DNA of 64,000 bases from Vibrio aquaticus (GTDB lineage: Bacteria > Pseudomonadota > Gammaproteobacteria > Enterobacterales > Vibrionaceae). Location of the stretch: NCBI RefSeq assembly GCF_003970385.1, contig NZ_RXZH01000010.1, positions 30,135-94,134 of the forward strand, in the 5' to 3' direction. How positions within the stretch are numbered: position 1 is the stretch's first letter; every line of letters begins with the position of its first letter. A program made the translations under genes and the position numbers. The notes beneath the pieces were generated by a model. The model had not been told where the DNA came from. It worked only from the letters and a program-made list of their open reading frames with translations, and did no database searches. Below, piece after piece: positions 1 to 7,869 of the stretch.

Positions 1-340
1 GAGTGATAAACGCCATCTCTTGCTCAGCTTTATAGGTTTTATCCCAATACAGGTCGATACCGATCTCACCGACCGCAATGAAGTTGTGTTTATCAAACCA
101 AGAATGAACGATGTCGAGTGTCTGTTTGACATTCCCATCCACGTAGCAAGGGTGCAGACCCATCATCGAGCGACAAATCTCTGGGTAGGCCGCTTCGGTT
201 TTTAACATCGGCTCAATGGATTCTAGGTCAATGTTAGGAAGAAGGATCTTATCAATACCTTGGGCAAGGGCGCGCTTTACGACATCATCGCGATCAGCGT
301 CAAACTCGCTGGCATAGATATGGGCGTGGCTATCAATCAT
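1..340 (-). CDS. TatD-family metal-dependent hydrolase (partial, C-terminus outside window)
   Basis: Only the first ~113 residues are inside the window. The minus-strand frame begins MIDSHAHIYASEFDADRDD, where the HxH pair (H5, H7) is the first metal-ligand motif of the TatD/YcfH amidohydrolase family. A second typical motif, AVGEIGIDLYWD, follows near residue 92; its Glu is normally a metal ligand. Family members are Mg-dependent DNases or deoxyribonuclease-like hydrolases acting in the cytoplasm. The start ATG at 340 is divergent from hemB. Family assignment is firm; which of the several vibrio TatD paralogues it is cannot be said. Confidence 0.85.
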   Translation of the reverse strand, partial: MIDSHAHIYASEFDADRDDVVKRALAQGIDKILLPNIDLESIEPMLKTEAAYPEICRSMMGLHPCYVDGNVKQTLDIVHSWFDKHNFIAVGEIGIDLYWDKTYKAEQEMAFIT

Positions 341-503
341 GGTCGTTCTCTTGGCAAACTAATTCTTGGTTATCGGTGTGGCGTTAGTATACGGCAGTGT
401 GAGCATTGGGTCATTTTTTGCATTTTTATTGTTTGTTGCTAGCGTAGTCTCGAAGGAGTGATATCATTCATTTCAAGCACTTTCACCACACAAGGAGAAT
501 AGA

Positions 504-1553
504 GTGTCAGTTTCGATTCAAGGCCAATTCCCTGGCCGTCGTATGCGCCGTATGCGTAAACATGACTTTAGCCGTCGCCTAATGGCTGAAAACCAACTCT
601 CTGTTAACGATCTGATTTACCCAATGTTTATCTTAATGGGTAAAGATCGCCGCGAAACCGTGGATTCAATGCCTGGTATTGAGCGTCTGTCTATCGACTT
701 GATGTTAGAAGAAGCGCAATACCTTGCTCAGCTGGGTGTTCCGGCTATCGCTCTATTCCCTGTGGTAAACCAAGATGCAAAAAGTCTCTGTGCTGCTGAA
801 GCTTACAACCCAGAAGGTTTGGTTCAGCGCGCGGTACGCTCACTCAAAGAGCATGTGCCTGAAATCGGTGTGATTACTGACGTGGCACTCGACCCATTCA
901 CGACGCATGGCCAAGATGGCATCATCGATGAAGAGGGCTACGTACTGAATGATGAAACCACCAAGGTATTGGTTAAGCAAGCACTGTCTCACGCGGAAGC
1001 GGGCGCAGATGTGGTCGCGCCATCAGATATGATGGATGGTCGAATTGGTGAGATTCGCAAAGCACTCGAGCAAGCGGGCCACATTAACACGCAAATCATG
1101 GCGTACTCAGCAAAGTATGCGTCTTGTTATTACGGTCCTTTCCGTGATGCGGTCGGCAGTGCAAGCAACCTAAAAGGCGGCAACAAGAAGAACTACCAAA
1201 TGGATCCTGCTAACAGCGATGAAGCGATCCATGAAGTCGCAATGGACGTTAACGAAGGTGCTGACATGGTGATGGTTAAGCCAGGCATGCCTTACCTAGA
1301 CATCGTTCGCCGTGTGAAGTCTGAACTCGAAGTCCCGACGTTTGCTTACCAAGTATCTGGTGAGTACGCGATGCACAAAGCCGCGTTTGCCAACGGTTGG
1401 CTTAAAGAGCGTGAGACAGTAATGGAATCTCTGCTTTGCTTTAAGCGTGCGGGTGCAGACGGTATCCTAACTTACTTTGCTAAAGATGTGGCTGAGTGGT
1501 TAGCGGAAGAAAATGCCCAAGCGGCGACCTTCTTGAAAGGCGAACAAGAGTAA
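504..1553 (+). CDS. hemB: delta-aminolevulinic acid dehydratase (porphobilinogen synthase)
   Basis: It condenses two 5-aminolevulinate molecules to porphobilinogen in the cytoplasm, the second common step of haem synthesis. The product is 349 residues, the normal size. Both Schiff-base lysines are visible: K204 in YSAKYAS and K259 in VMVKPGMPYLD. The metal-site loop at residues 126-139 reads DVALDPFTTHGQDG, with Asp where Zn enzymes such as the E. coli one have a Cys cluster, so this is the Mg-type, Zn-independent form. The start is GTG at 504, supported by AAGGAG 7 bases upstream. It is a single gene closed by its own terminator. Another haem gene, hemN, lies about 9 kb downstream. Confidence 0.97.
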   Translation: MSVSIQGQFPGRRMRRMRKHDFSRRLMAENQLSVNDLIYPMFILMGKDRRETVDSMPGIERLSIDLMLEEAQYLAQLGVPAIALFPVVNQDAKSLCAAEAYNPEGLVQRAVRSLKEHVPEIGVITDVALDPFTTHGQDGIIDEEGYVLNDETTKVLVKQALSHAEAGADVVAPSDMMDGRIGEIRKALEQAGHINTQIMAYSAKYASCYYGPFRDAVGSASNLKGGNKKNYQMDPANSDEAIHEVAMDVNEGADMVMVKPGMPYLDIVRRVKSELEVPTFAYQVSGEYAMHKAAFANGWLKERETVMESLLCFKRAGADGILTYFAKDVAEWLAEENAQAATFLKGEQE

Positions 1554-1575
1554 TCTCTTGAATTGATCAAGTTCT

Positions 1576-1602
1576 AAAGGCTGGCGATTGTCAGCCTTTT
1601 TT
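1576..1602 (+). terminator. hemB intrinsic terminator
   Basis: An 8-bp stem AAAGGCTG/CAGCCTTT (1576-1583 / 1592-1599) runs into a T tract ending 1 base before the first possible start of the next gene. Confidence 0.85.
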
Positions 1603-1603
1603 A

Positions 1604-2056
1604 ATGGCGAGAAAAACTATGAGTGTGACTTATCGTCTAGGGACGCTGGAAGAATGTGTTCAAGTCGTGGAGCAGATCGATGAGTTTGCCCTTAAAGAAA
1701 CGGTTGAAAGCTTATCGGCTCGGTTAGAGGGTAAGCAGCGTTGGTTGATTCAAGTTGCTCAAGAAGAGGACAAGCTGCTTGGGTTTAAGATTGGCTACCA
1801 GTTGGATGACGAGACGTTCTATAGCTGGTTTGGCGGGGTATCGCCGCTTGCGAGAAATAAGGGCGTTGCTCAGTCTTTACTGGAACACCAGGAAGAATGG
1901 GCGCAACAGCAAGGATATAAATACCTCAAAGTGAAGTCGCGTAACCAGTTTCCGAGCATGCTAAGACTGTTAATAAAGAATGGTTATCTGATTGAAAATC
2001 ATGAACAAAAAGAGCCAATGCTAGAAAGCCGCATACACTTTTTAAAGTCATTATAG
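1604..2056 (+). CDS. GNAT-family N-acetyltransferase
   Basis: A 150-residue protein with the GNAT acetyl-CoA-binding pattern: a beta strand with FYSWFGGVSP, then LARNKGVAQSLLEHQEEWA (a variant of the RxxGxG/A pyrophosphate loop) near residues 84-102, and a C-terminal strand LKVKSRNQFPSMLRLL. The acceptor substrate is unknown. ATG 1604 directly abuts the hemB terminator and has no clear ribosome-binding site; ATG 1619 (MSVTYRLG) is an equally good start and gives 145 residues. It lies alone between hemB and ryhB. Confidence 0.8.
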   Translation: MARKTMSVTYRLGTLEECVQVVEQIDEFALKETVESLSARLEGKQRWLIQVAQEEDKLLGFKIGYQLDDETFYSWFGGVSPLARNKGVAQSLLEHQEEWAQQQGYKYLKVKSRNQFPSMLRLLIKNGYLIENHEQKEPMLESRIHFLKSL

Positions 2057-2072
2057 TGCTGTCATAAAAATT

Positions 2073-2093
2073 AAATGAGATTTTTTCTCATTT
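2073..2093 (+). terminator. A/T-rich hairpin after the acetyltransferase gene
   Basis: A perfect 8-bp inverted repeat AAATGAGA/TCTCATTT with a five-T loop, 16 bases past the stop codon. It lacks G/C and a trailing T tract, so it may be a weak terminator or part of the adjoining ryhB upstream region. Confidence 0.4.
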
Positions 2094-2098
2094 AGGTG

Positions 2099-2137
2099 TT
2101 GACGAGATAAATGAGAATGGTTATTATTTATCTCGTC
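2099..2137 (+). promoter_or_regulatory. ryhB promoter with overlapping Fur box
   Basis: The -35 TTGACG (2099-2104), 17-bp spacer and -10 TATTAT (2122-2127) form a near-consensus sigma-70 promoter. A Fur-type 7-1-7 element TGAGAAT-G-GTTATTA (2112-2126) lies in the spacer and -10. Around it is a perfect 12-bp inverted repeat GACGAGATAAAT/ATTTATCTCGTC (2101-2112 / 2126-2137). Repression by Fe-Fur is inferred from the motif and from the RNA it drives. Confidence 0.8.
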
Positions 2138-2356
2138 TTAGGGAATGAGAGAAGTTCACAAGGACGTTGACTTACCAGATTCAAATTGGAGACGGTGATG
2201 ACACAGAACTTAATCGAACTTGCACGAGTTCTTTTTGACACGACATTGCTCACATTGCTTCCAGTGTAATTTATAGCTTTATGGCAAAGCGGATCATTCA
2301 CCTGAAATGCTTTGACCCCTTTTTGCTAGGCGACATCGAAAGATGTCGCTTTTTTT
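2134..2356 (+). ncRNA. ryhB: RyhB iron-responsive small RNA (long Vibrio form)
   Basis: The conserved RyhB core, CACGACATTGCTCACATTGC followed by TTCCAGT, is present at 2239-2265 and matches the seed of E. coli RyhB. The 3' end is an intrinsic terminator, GCGACATC-gaaa-GATGTCGC plus seven T (2330-2356). With the start inferred 7 bases after the -10, the RNA is about 223 nt. This matches the long RyhB known from V. cholerae rather than the 90-nt enterobacterial form, and the hemB-to-polA location agrees with V. cholerae as I recall it. Family role: an Hfq-dependent repressor of iron-using protein mRNAs under iron starvation. Confidence 0.93.
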
Positions 2357-2680
2357 ATGCCTGCCGTTTTTGATCGAATAAAAGGACACCAATAGTCTTT
2401 TCCACAACGCAAGATCGTTTCAGGATCGATCTGTTAATGATCGATCTGTGTTAATTGTCCATACTTACAATTACTTATGTTTGTTTTTTCGTTTGGACCA
2501 TCGCATTTCACATCCTGTGAATAAATACTATAAACAGACTTATCCACAGATGGTTGCTTGCATCGGTGGAAGAATAATCACACTCCTTTATCGAGTTCTG
2601 AGAGTTAAAATGGATTCACTGACCCAGTCATGGCATCCTAAGCAGATCTTTTTTGCATTTTCTTTGGATACGTAAAGACT
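2357..2680 (+). promoter_or_regulatory. polA upstream region with DnaA-box-like sites and a GATC cluster
   Basis: No gene is supported here. A perfect DnaA box TTATCCACA lies at 2540-2548 and a one-mismatch version TTTTCCACA at 2398-2406. Between them, five Dam sites GATC fall within 2413-2446, including a direct repeat GATCGATCTGT (2424-2434 and 2439-2449). This resembles DnaA/SeqA-responsive promoter regions, but the function is inference. The polA start at 2681 has only a weak ribosome-binding site. Confidence 0.45.
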
Positions 2681-5476
2681 ATGGCTAACATTCCTGATAA
2701 TCCGTTGATTCTTATCGATGGTTCTTCTTACCTATATCGCGCATTTCATGCCTACCCAGGCACGATGAGTAATGGTGATATTCCAACTAATGCGGTTTAC
2801 GGCGTGGTTAACATGCTGCGCAGCATGATGCGTCAATTCGCTTCTGACCGTATTGCCGTAGTCTTCGATGCGAAAGGTAAAACTTTCCGTGATGATATGT
2901 ATCCTGAATACAAAGCCAATCGTCCACCAATGCCAGACGATCTTCGTTGTCAGATTGAGCCATTGCACAATGTGATTCGTGCGATGGGCTTACCGTTGAT
3001 CTGTATTCCTGGCGTGGAAGCGGATGACGTGATTGGTACTTTGGCTTACCAAGCGTCGCAAGCGGGTATGCCGGTTTTGATCAGCACGGGCGATAAAGAT
3101 ATGGCTCAGCTGGTGGATGACAACGTTACTTTGATCAACACCATGACTAATGTAGTAATGGATCGTGAAGGCGTGGTTGAGAAGTTTGGTATTCCACCAG
3201 AGCTTATCATCGATTACTTAGCGCTAATGGGTGATAAGGTTGATAACATTCCGGGTGTACCGGGTGTGGGTGACAAAACAGCAACGGCACTGCTGCAAGG
3301 TATTGGCGGCCTAGATAAGCTGTATGACAACCTCGACGACATTGCACCGCTTGGTTTCCGTGGCTCTAAAACCATGGCGAAGAAGCTGGTCGATAATAAA
3401 GACAATGCGCAGCTGTCTTACGAACTTGCGACCATCAAGCTTGATGTTGAACTAGAAGAAACCCCTGAGTCTCTACTAAAAACAGAACCCAACACAGATG
3501 AGCTGATTAAGCTTTACGGTCAGCTTGTGTTTAAGTCTTGGTTGAATGAGCTGCTTGACGGTGGCACTGGCGTAGTCGAAGCGGACGAAAAGTCGGGTGC
3601 TGCGACAGGTGCGGCGAAAGCGTCTAGTAGCGTAGAGATGAACACGTCAGCAGTGACTATCGATCGCAGCCAATATGAGACTATCTTAGATGAAGCGAGC
3701 TTTAACGCGTGGCTAGAAAAGTTGAAAGCGGCAGAAGTCTTCGCTTTTGATACTGAAACTGACAGCCTAGATTACATGGTTGCCAATCTGGTTGGTCTGT
3801 CGTTTGCGACCGAAGAAGGCGTCGCGGCGTATGTTCCAGTCGCTCATGACTACTTAGATGCGCCACAGCAGCTTGATCGTGACTGGGTGCTAGAGCAACT
3901 GAAACCGATTCTTGAAGATGATGCTCAGGCGAAAGTGGGTCAAAACCTCAAATACGATGCGAGCGTATTAGCACGCTACGGTATTGAGATGAAAGGCATC
4001 AAGCATGACACTATGCTCGCTTCGTATGTTTACAACAGCGTTGGCGGCAAGCACGACATGGACAGTTTGGCACTGCGTTTCCTTCAGCACAGCTGCATTT
4101 CGTTCGAACAAATTGCAGGTAAAGGTAAGAAGCAACTGACGTTCAACCAGATTGAGCTTGAGCAGGCTTCACCTTATGCCGCTGAAGATGCCGATGTGAC
4201 ATTGCGTTTGCATAACCGCCTCATGGAAAACATTGATCAAGATGAGAAACTGAAATCTATCTATGAAGAGATTGAAGTTCCGCTTGTGCCGGTATTATCT
4301 CGCATTGAACGTACTGGTGTTCTCATTGATGACATGAAGCTAGGTACGCAATCACAAGAGATCGCTCAGCGCCTTGATGAGCTAGAGCAAAAAGCGTACG
4401 AAGTGGCTGAGCAAGAGTTCAACATGAACTCACCGAAACAGCTGCAAGCGATTCTGTTTGAGAAGATGGGCCTACCCGTTATCAAGAAGACGCCATCAGG
4501 CACGCCTTCAACCAATGAAGAAGTGCTGCAAGAGCTGGCTCTGGATTACCCATTACCAAAACTGATTTTGGAATACCGTGGTTTAGCGAAACTAAAATCG
4601 ACCTACACCGATAAGCTACCGAAGATGATCAACCCAGAAACGGGCCGTGTGCATACTTCTTATCATCAAGCGGTGACGGCAACGGGGCGTTTATCATCCA
4701 CCGATCCAAACCTGCAGAATATTCCAATTCGTAATGATGAAGGTCGCCGTATTCGTCAGGCCTTTGTTGCGCCACATGGCTTTAAAATCCTAGCAGTCGA
4801 TTACTCTCAGATTGAACTGCGTATCATGGCGCACCTCTCGGGTGACAAGGCATTACTTGAAGCGTTCCAACAAGGTAAAGATATCCACGCGGCAACGGCA
4901 GCAGAGATCATGGGCACAACCATTGACCAAGTGAGCTCAGAGCAGCGTCGTCGTGCCAAAGCGGTCAACTTTGGCCTTATCTACGGTATGAGTGCATTTG
5001 GTTTGGCGAAGCAGCTGGGTATCCCACGTGGTGAAGCGCAAGATTACATGAACAAATACTTCGAGCGTTACCCTGGCGTTATGCAGTACATGGAAGACAC
5101 GCGCAGTGCAGCGTCCGAGCAAGGTTACGTAGAAACCATCTTTGGTCGTCGTTTGCACCTACCAGAAATTCAGTCTCGTAATGGCATGCGTCGCAAAGCG
5201 GCTGAACGTGCTGCGATCAACGCGCCAATGCAGGGGACCGCGGCAGACATTATCAAGAAAGCAATGTTGCTTGTGGATGAGTGGATTCAAGCGGAAGGCG
5301 CTGGTCGCGTTAAGCTATTGATGCAAGTACACGATGAATTGGTATTTGAAGTTGAAGAGTCAGCTTTGACCGAAATTGAAAGTAAAGTACAAGAATTGAT
5401 GGAGTCAGCGGCAGCGTTAGATGTACCGCTGGTGGCGGAATCAGGACATGGTGATAACTGGGATCAGGCTCACTAG
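2681..5476 (+). CDS. polA: DNA polymerase I
   Basis: A 931-residue three-domain polymerase for Okazaki-fragment processing and repair synthesis. The N-terminal 5'-3' exonuclease/flap domain spans roughly residues 1-290. The 3'-5' proofreading domain (about 340-520) keeps its catalytic acids: FDTETD (Exo I, near 354), VGQNLKYDASVL (Exo II) and YAAEDADVTLRL (Exo III). The polymerase domain carries motif A DYSQIELRI (near 707), motif B RRRAKAVNFGLIYG (near 755) and motif C QVHDELVFE (near 883). All three activities should be intact. Its own terminator follows, then Spot 42, the same order as in E. coli. Confidence 0.98.
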   Translation: MANIPDNPLILIDGSSYLYRAFHAYPGTMSNGDIPTNAVYGVVNMLRSMMRQFASDRIAVVFDAKGKTFRDDMYPEYKANRPPMPDDLRCQIEPLHNVIRAMGLPLICIPGVEADDVIGTLAYQASQAGMPVLISTGDKDMAQLVDDNVTLINTMTNVVMDREGVVEKFGIPPELIIDYLALMGDKVDNIPGVPGVGDKTATALLQGIGGLDKLYDNLDDIAPLGFRGSKTMAKKLVDNKDNAQLSYELATIKLDVELEETPESLLKTEPNTDELIKLYGQLVFKSWLNELLDGGTGVVEADEKSGAATGAAKASSSVEMNTSAVTIDRSQYETILDEASFNAWLEKLKAAEVFAFDTETDSLDYMVANLVGLSFATEEGVAAYVPVAHDYLDAPQQLDRDWVLEQLKPILEDDAQAKVGQNLKYDASVLARYGIEMKGIKHDTMLASYVYNSVGGKHDMDSLALRFLQHSCISFEQIAGKGKKQLTFNQIELEQASPYAAEDADVTLRLHNRLMENIDQDEKLKSIYEEIEVPLVPVLSRIERTGVLIDDMKLGTQSQEIAQRLDELEQKAYEVAEQEFNMNSPKQLQAILFEKMGLPVIKKTPSGTPSTNEEVLQELALDYPLPKLILEYRGLAKLKSTYTDKLPKMINPETGRVHTSYHQAVTATGRLSSTDPNLQNIPIRNDEGRRIRQAFVAPHGFKILAVDYSQIELRIMAHLSGDKALLEAFQQGKDIHAATAAEIMGTTIDQVSSEQRRRAKAVNFGLIYGMSAFGLAKQLGIPRGEAQDYMNKYFERYPGVMQYMEDTRSAASEQGYVETIFGRRLHLPEIQSRNGMRRKAAERAAINAPMQGTAADIIKKAMLLVDEWIQAEGAGRVKLLMQVHDELVFEVEESALTEIESKVQELMESAAALDVPLVAESGHGDNWDQAH

Positions 5477-5510
5477 ACACTAATTCATCAAAAAGCAGAA
5501 AATAACATGA

Positions 5511-5538
5511 GCTAGTGCACAAACACTGGCTTTTTTTT
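5511..5538 (+). terminator. polA intrinsic terminator
   Basis: A 7-bp stem GCTAGTG/CACTGGC (one G-T wobble) with a 6-nt loop, then eight T (5531-5538). Confidence 0.8.
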
Positions 5539-5651
5539 ATCAATAAATAAGTTTGTCTGAACTGACTATAAATGTAGTTTAGTAAAAGTGTAATGAAAAA
5601 AAATTACGAAAATAGTTTCCATTTCTGACCAATTGTTGTACATTTAACGGC

Positions 5652-5759
5652 GTAGGGTACAGAGGTAAGATGTTCTATCTTTCAGACCTTTTGTTTCACG
5701 TTATTGGATTAGGCTGATTCAGCCGCCCCAGTCAGTTTTTGATTGGGGCGTTTTTTATT
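5652..5759 (+). ncRNA. spf: Spot 42 small RNA
   Basis: The 5' part starting GTAGGGTACAGAGGTAAGAT is essentially identical to E. coli Spot 42, and the 3' end has the characteristic terminator CGCCCCA...TGGGGCG plus six T (5725-5756). A -10-like TACATT (5639-5644) with a weak -35 TTTCCA (5616-5621) gives a start at 5652. Its place downstream of polA is the family's usual one. Spot 42 is an Hfq-dependent RNA that represses catabolic genes and is itself repressed by cAMP-CRP in E. coli; I see no convincing CRP site here. Confidence 0.95.
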
Positions 5760-6026
5760 GGGCCAAAGAAAAGTCAATAAATTCATAACTCTACGTCTCA
5801 TCTCTCTGCTTTTATCTTTATCACCACTCCGATGATGCATTCTCTTTATCGAATAGCCCTGTTTCAGCCAAAAAATCATTCGTTGACGCGTTGTAAATTT
5901 ACTCCCTTCACATTTTGGTTATTTTGGGCTGAAAATCAAACCTGTTTTGGTGACGTTAAGATGTTTTAAATTTCATTAAGTTATTGATTAATAATATTTA
6001 ATTCTATTTTTGAGATTGCTAAAACA

Positions 6027-6139
6027 GGCAGGGGTGGGAGTTGACTGGAAAGAGGAAACGAGTAATCTTGAATGCATAATAACGTATAACAACGATTTCT
6101 CTCCCGTTGCCCTGCCAGGATGGTGGGGCATTTTATTTT
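6027..6139 (+). ncRNA. candidate structured small RNA with its own terminator (unassigned)
   Basis: A strong intrinsic terminator TGCCCTGCC-aggat-GGTGGGGCA (6108-6130) followed by ttttatttt has no plus-strand gene upstream except spf, which already has its own terminator. The arm CCCTGCC (6110-6116) can instead pair with GGCAGGG (6027-6033), reinforced by GGGAG (6036-6040) with CTCCC (6101-6105). The two folds exclude each other. Four GGA trinucleotides occur, one in the terminator loop. A promoter-like TTGACT-N16-TAATCT lies inside at about 6041-6068, so the true 5' end is uncertain. I do not recognise the family. Confidence 0.5.
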
Positions 6140-6149
6140 CAGCAGAGAC

Positions 6150-6175
6150 AAAAAACCCCGCTATTACAGCAGGGC
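6150..6175 (-). terminator. engB intrinsic terminator
   Basis: On the minus strand, stem CCCTGCT/AGCGGGG (6174-6168 / 6162-6156) is followed by a six-T run, 22 bases past the engB stop codon. Confidence 0.85.
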
Positions 6176-6196
6176 TTCATTAATCAACGAGAGCAA

Positions 6197-6862
6197 TTAT
6201 TCTTGTTCGTTATCTAGATTCTCTTCTTCAACAATCTCTTCGATTATCGAATCAGCAAAGACAGGTGCAAACCACTCATCCAGTTTATTGCGAAGAACAT
6301 CCACACCGATCCCTTTCAGTGAAGAGAATGCAGCCACGCTAACATCACCACCAAAACCAACTGCATCTTTCTTGATTTTTAGCACTTGAGCTTTGCGAGC
6401 ACCGCTTTTCAGTTTGTCCGCTTTTGTTAACAAAACTTGAACAGGAATGCCGCTGTCGACTGCCCAGAAGATCAGTTGTTGGTCGAGATCTTTCATTGGG
6501 TGACGAATATCCATAAGGACAACAAGACCCTTTAGGCTTTGACGTTTTTGTAGGTATTCACCTAGAGACTTCTGCCACTTTTTCTTCATCTCAAGTGGAA
6601 CTTGAGCAAAACCGTATCCTGGCAAATCGACGATATGACAACCGTCAGTGACCTTAAATAGGTTGATAAGCTGCGTACGACCAGGGGTTTTACTGGTTTT
6701 CGCTAAGCTACGCTGGTTCGTCAGGCGATTAAGAGAGCTTGATTTGCCCGCATTGGAGCGTCCTGCAAACGCAACTTCGATACCTTCATCTTCTGGCAAG
6801 GCGCGGATATCCGGCGCACTTGTGATGAAATGAGTGTTTTGATAATGAATTTTTACGCTCAC
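6197..6862 (-). CDS. engB: ribosome-biogenesis GTPase EngB (YsxC/YihA)
   Basis: An essential small GTPase acting in late 50S subunit assembly. G-domain motifs are clear: G1 GRSNAGKSS, G3 DLPGYG and G4 LTKADK. The acidic C-terminal tail (EEIVEEENLDNEQE) is typical of vibrios. I place the start at GTG 6862 (VSVKIHYQNTHF, 221 residues), because TGGAG lies at normal spacing upstream and family members begin at this point. The in-frame ATG at 6874 would add four residues and has no ribosome-binding site. It is divergent from the cytochrome c4 gene. Confidence 0.95.
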   Translation of the reverse strand: MSVKIHYQNTHFITSAPDIRALPEDEGIEVAFAGRSNAGKSSSLNRLTNQRSLAKTSKTPGRTQLINLFKVTDGCHIVDLPGYGFAQVPLEMKKKWQKSLGEYLQKRQSLKGLVVLMDIRHPMKDLDQQLIFWAVDSGIPVQVLLTKADKLKSGARKAQVLKIKKDAVGFGGDVSVAAFSSLKGIGVDVLRNKLDEWFAPVFADSIIEEIVEEENLDNEQE

Positions 6863-6998
6863 TGTTAACTCCATCTCGACTTTGTGTAGTCGATTGATTA
6901 CTTTTTTGTGAAATTGTGTAAAATAACCGTGCTCGGCATAAGGTCGCCTATTGTACCATGAGTGGTACTGGAAGCTTGATAATTATAAATGGAATGTC

Positions 6999-7616
6999 AT
7001 GAAGAAATTAGCGCTAATATTGAGTCTTTTAGCCAGCTGCTCCGTATGGGCCCAAGGCAGCATCGAAGCTGGTAAAGCAAAATCTCAAACCTGTGTTGCC
7101 TGCCACGGTGCAGACGGCAACAGTCAACTCGCAATGTACCCTAAACTTGCTGGTCAGCATGCTAAATATATTGAAAAGCAGCTGAGAGACCTAAAACTAG
7201 GTATGACAAGTGGTGGTAAACAAGGCCGCGTTGAACCTGTTATGGGTGGTATGGCGATGCCTCTGTCTGAGCAAGATATGAAAGATCTTGCGGCTTACTA
7301 CGCATCTCTGCCTATCTCAGACAACTCAACACCTGAGAACGTAGTTGAAGCAGGTAAAGTTCTCTACACCGCTGGTGATGCAGAGCGTGGCCTAACAGCA
7401 TGTATCGCGTGTCATGGTCCTCGTGGTAACGGTACTGAACTTTCAGGCTTCCCGAAAATTTCTGGCCAGCATGCTGACTACATTAAGCAGCAGCTAGAAA
7501 AATTCCGTGATGGCTCTCGTGCAAACGACATGAACGCGATGATGCGTGATGTAGCGAAGAAGCTAACGGATGAAGATATCGATACACTTTCAAAATACGT
7601 TGGTGGCCTACACTAA
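6999..7616 (+). CDS. cytochrome c4 (dihaem, periplasmic)
   Basis: The signal peptide MKKLALILSLLASCSVWA is followed by two class-I cytochrome c domains, each with a haem-binding CXXCH: CVACH at residues 32-36 and CIACH at 135-139. The axial methionines are probably those in GGMAMPL and in the NAMMRDV segment. Cytochrome c4 carries electrons in the periplasm from the bc1 complex to terminal oxidases. ATG 6999 is preferred over an upstream in-frame ATG at 6951, because the signal peptide begins there. Length 205 residues, the family norm. It is a single gene with its own bidirectional terminator. Confidence 0.94.
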   Translation: MKKLALILSLLASCSVWAQGSIEAGKAKSQTCVACHGADGNSQLAMYPKLAGQHAKYIEKQLRDLKLGMTSGGKQGRVEPVMGGMAMPLSEQDMKDLAAYYASLPISDNSTPENVVEAGKVLYTAGDAERGLTACIACHGPRGNGTELSGFPKISGQHADYIKQQLEKFRDGSRANDMNAMMRDVAKKLTDEDIDTLSKYVGGLH

Positions 7617-7651
7617 GCCCAATCACTGTGTTCGAGCATAAAGTTGTATTG

Positions 7652-7681
7652 AAAAAGCCCAGACCTGAGTCTGGGCTTTTT
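7652..7681. terminator. bidirectional terminator after cytochrome c4
   Basis: A 13-bp stem AAAAAGCCCAGAC/GTCTGGGCTTTTT with loop ctga. Confidence 0.9.
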
Positions 7682-7738
7682 CGTATGATCAACATCACAC
7701 ACCGAAAATCACTCAATCGTTGAGATCTCCGCTCGTAA

Positions 7739-7749
7739 TGTAAGAGATC
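7739..7749 (+). promoter_or_regulatory. half-site resembling a GacA/UvrY/VarA box
   Basis: TGTAAGAGATC matches the left half of the GacA/UvrY consensus TGTAAG-N6-CTTACA. It lies roughly 130-150 bases upstream of the inferred start of the CsrB-family RNA, where this response regulator binds in relatives. The right half-site is not recognisable. Confidence 0.4.
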
Positions 7750-7869
7750 GCCCATACTTGCTTGGTCTATCTTCTTGCCTCTTTATATAACGCATTGAAA
7801 AACAAGGCTTCAAAAAAACGGAACAAAAAAGAGCGTATTTATTCTGTTTGGTGGATTGTTGTTATGGCC

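Noticed and set aside
20..442. Two plus-strand frames opposite the tatD-like gene
   Set aside because: They are antisense shadows of a clearly conserved minus-strand TatD sequence.
2448..2675. 75-residue open frame upstream of polA
   Set aside because: No ribosome site, odd composition, and it overlaps the DnaA-box/GATC region; better explained as non-coding upstream DNA.
5540..5651. CRP site upstream of spf
   Set aside because: E. coli spf is CRP-repressed, but no convincing TGTGA-N6-TCACA was seen here.
6120..6389. 89-residue plus-strand frame opposite the end of engB
   Set aside because: It begins inside the orphan terminator and is antisense to engB, with no family resemblance.
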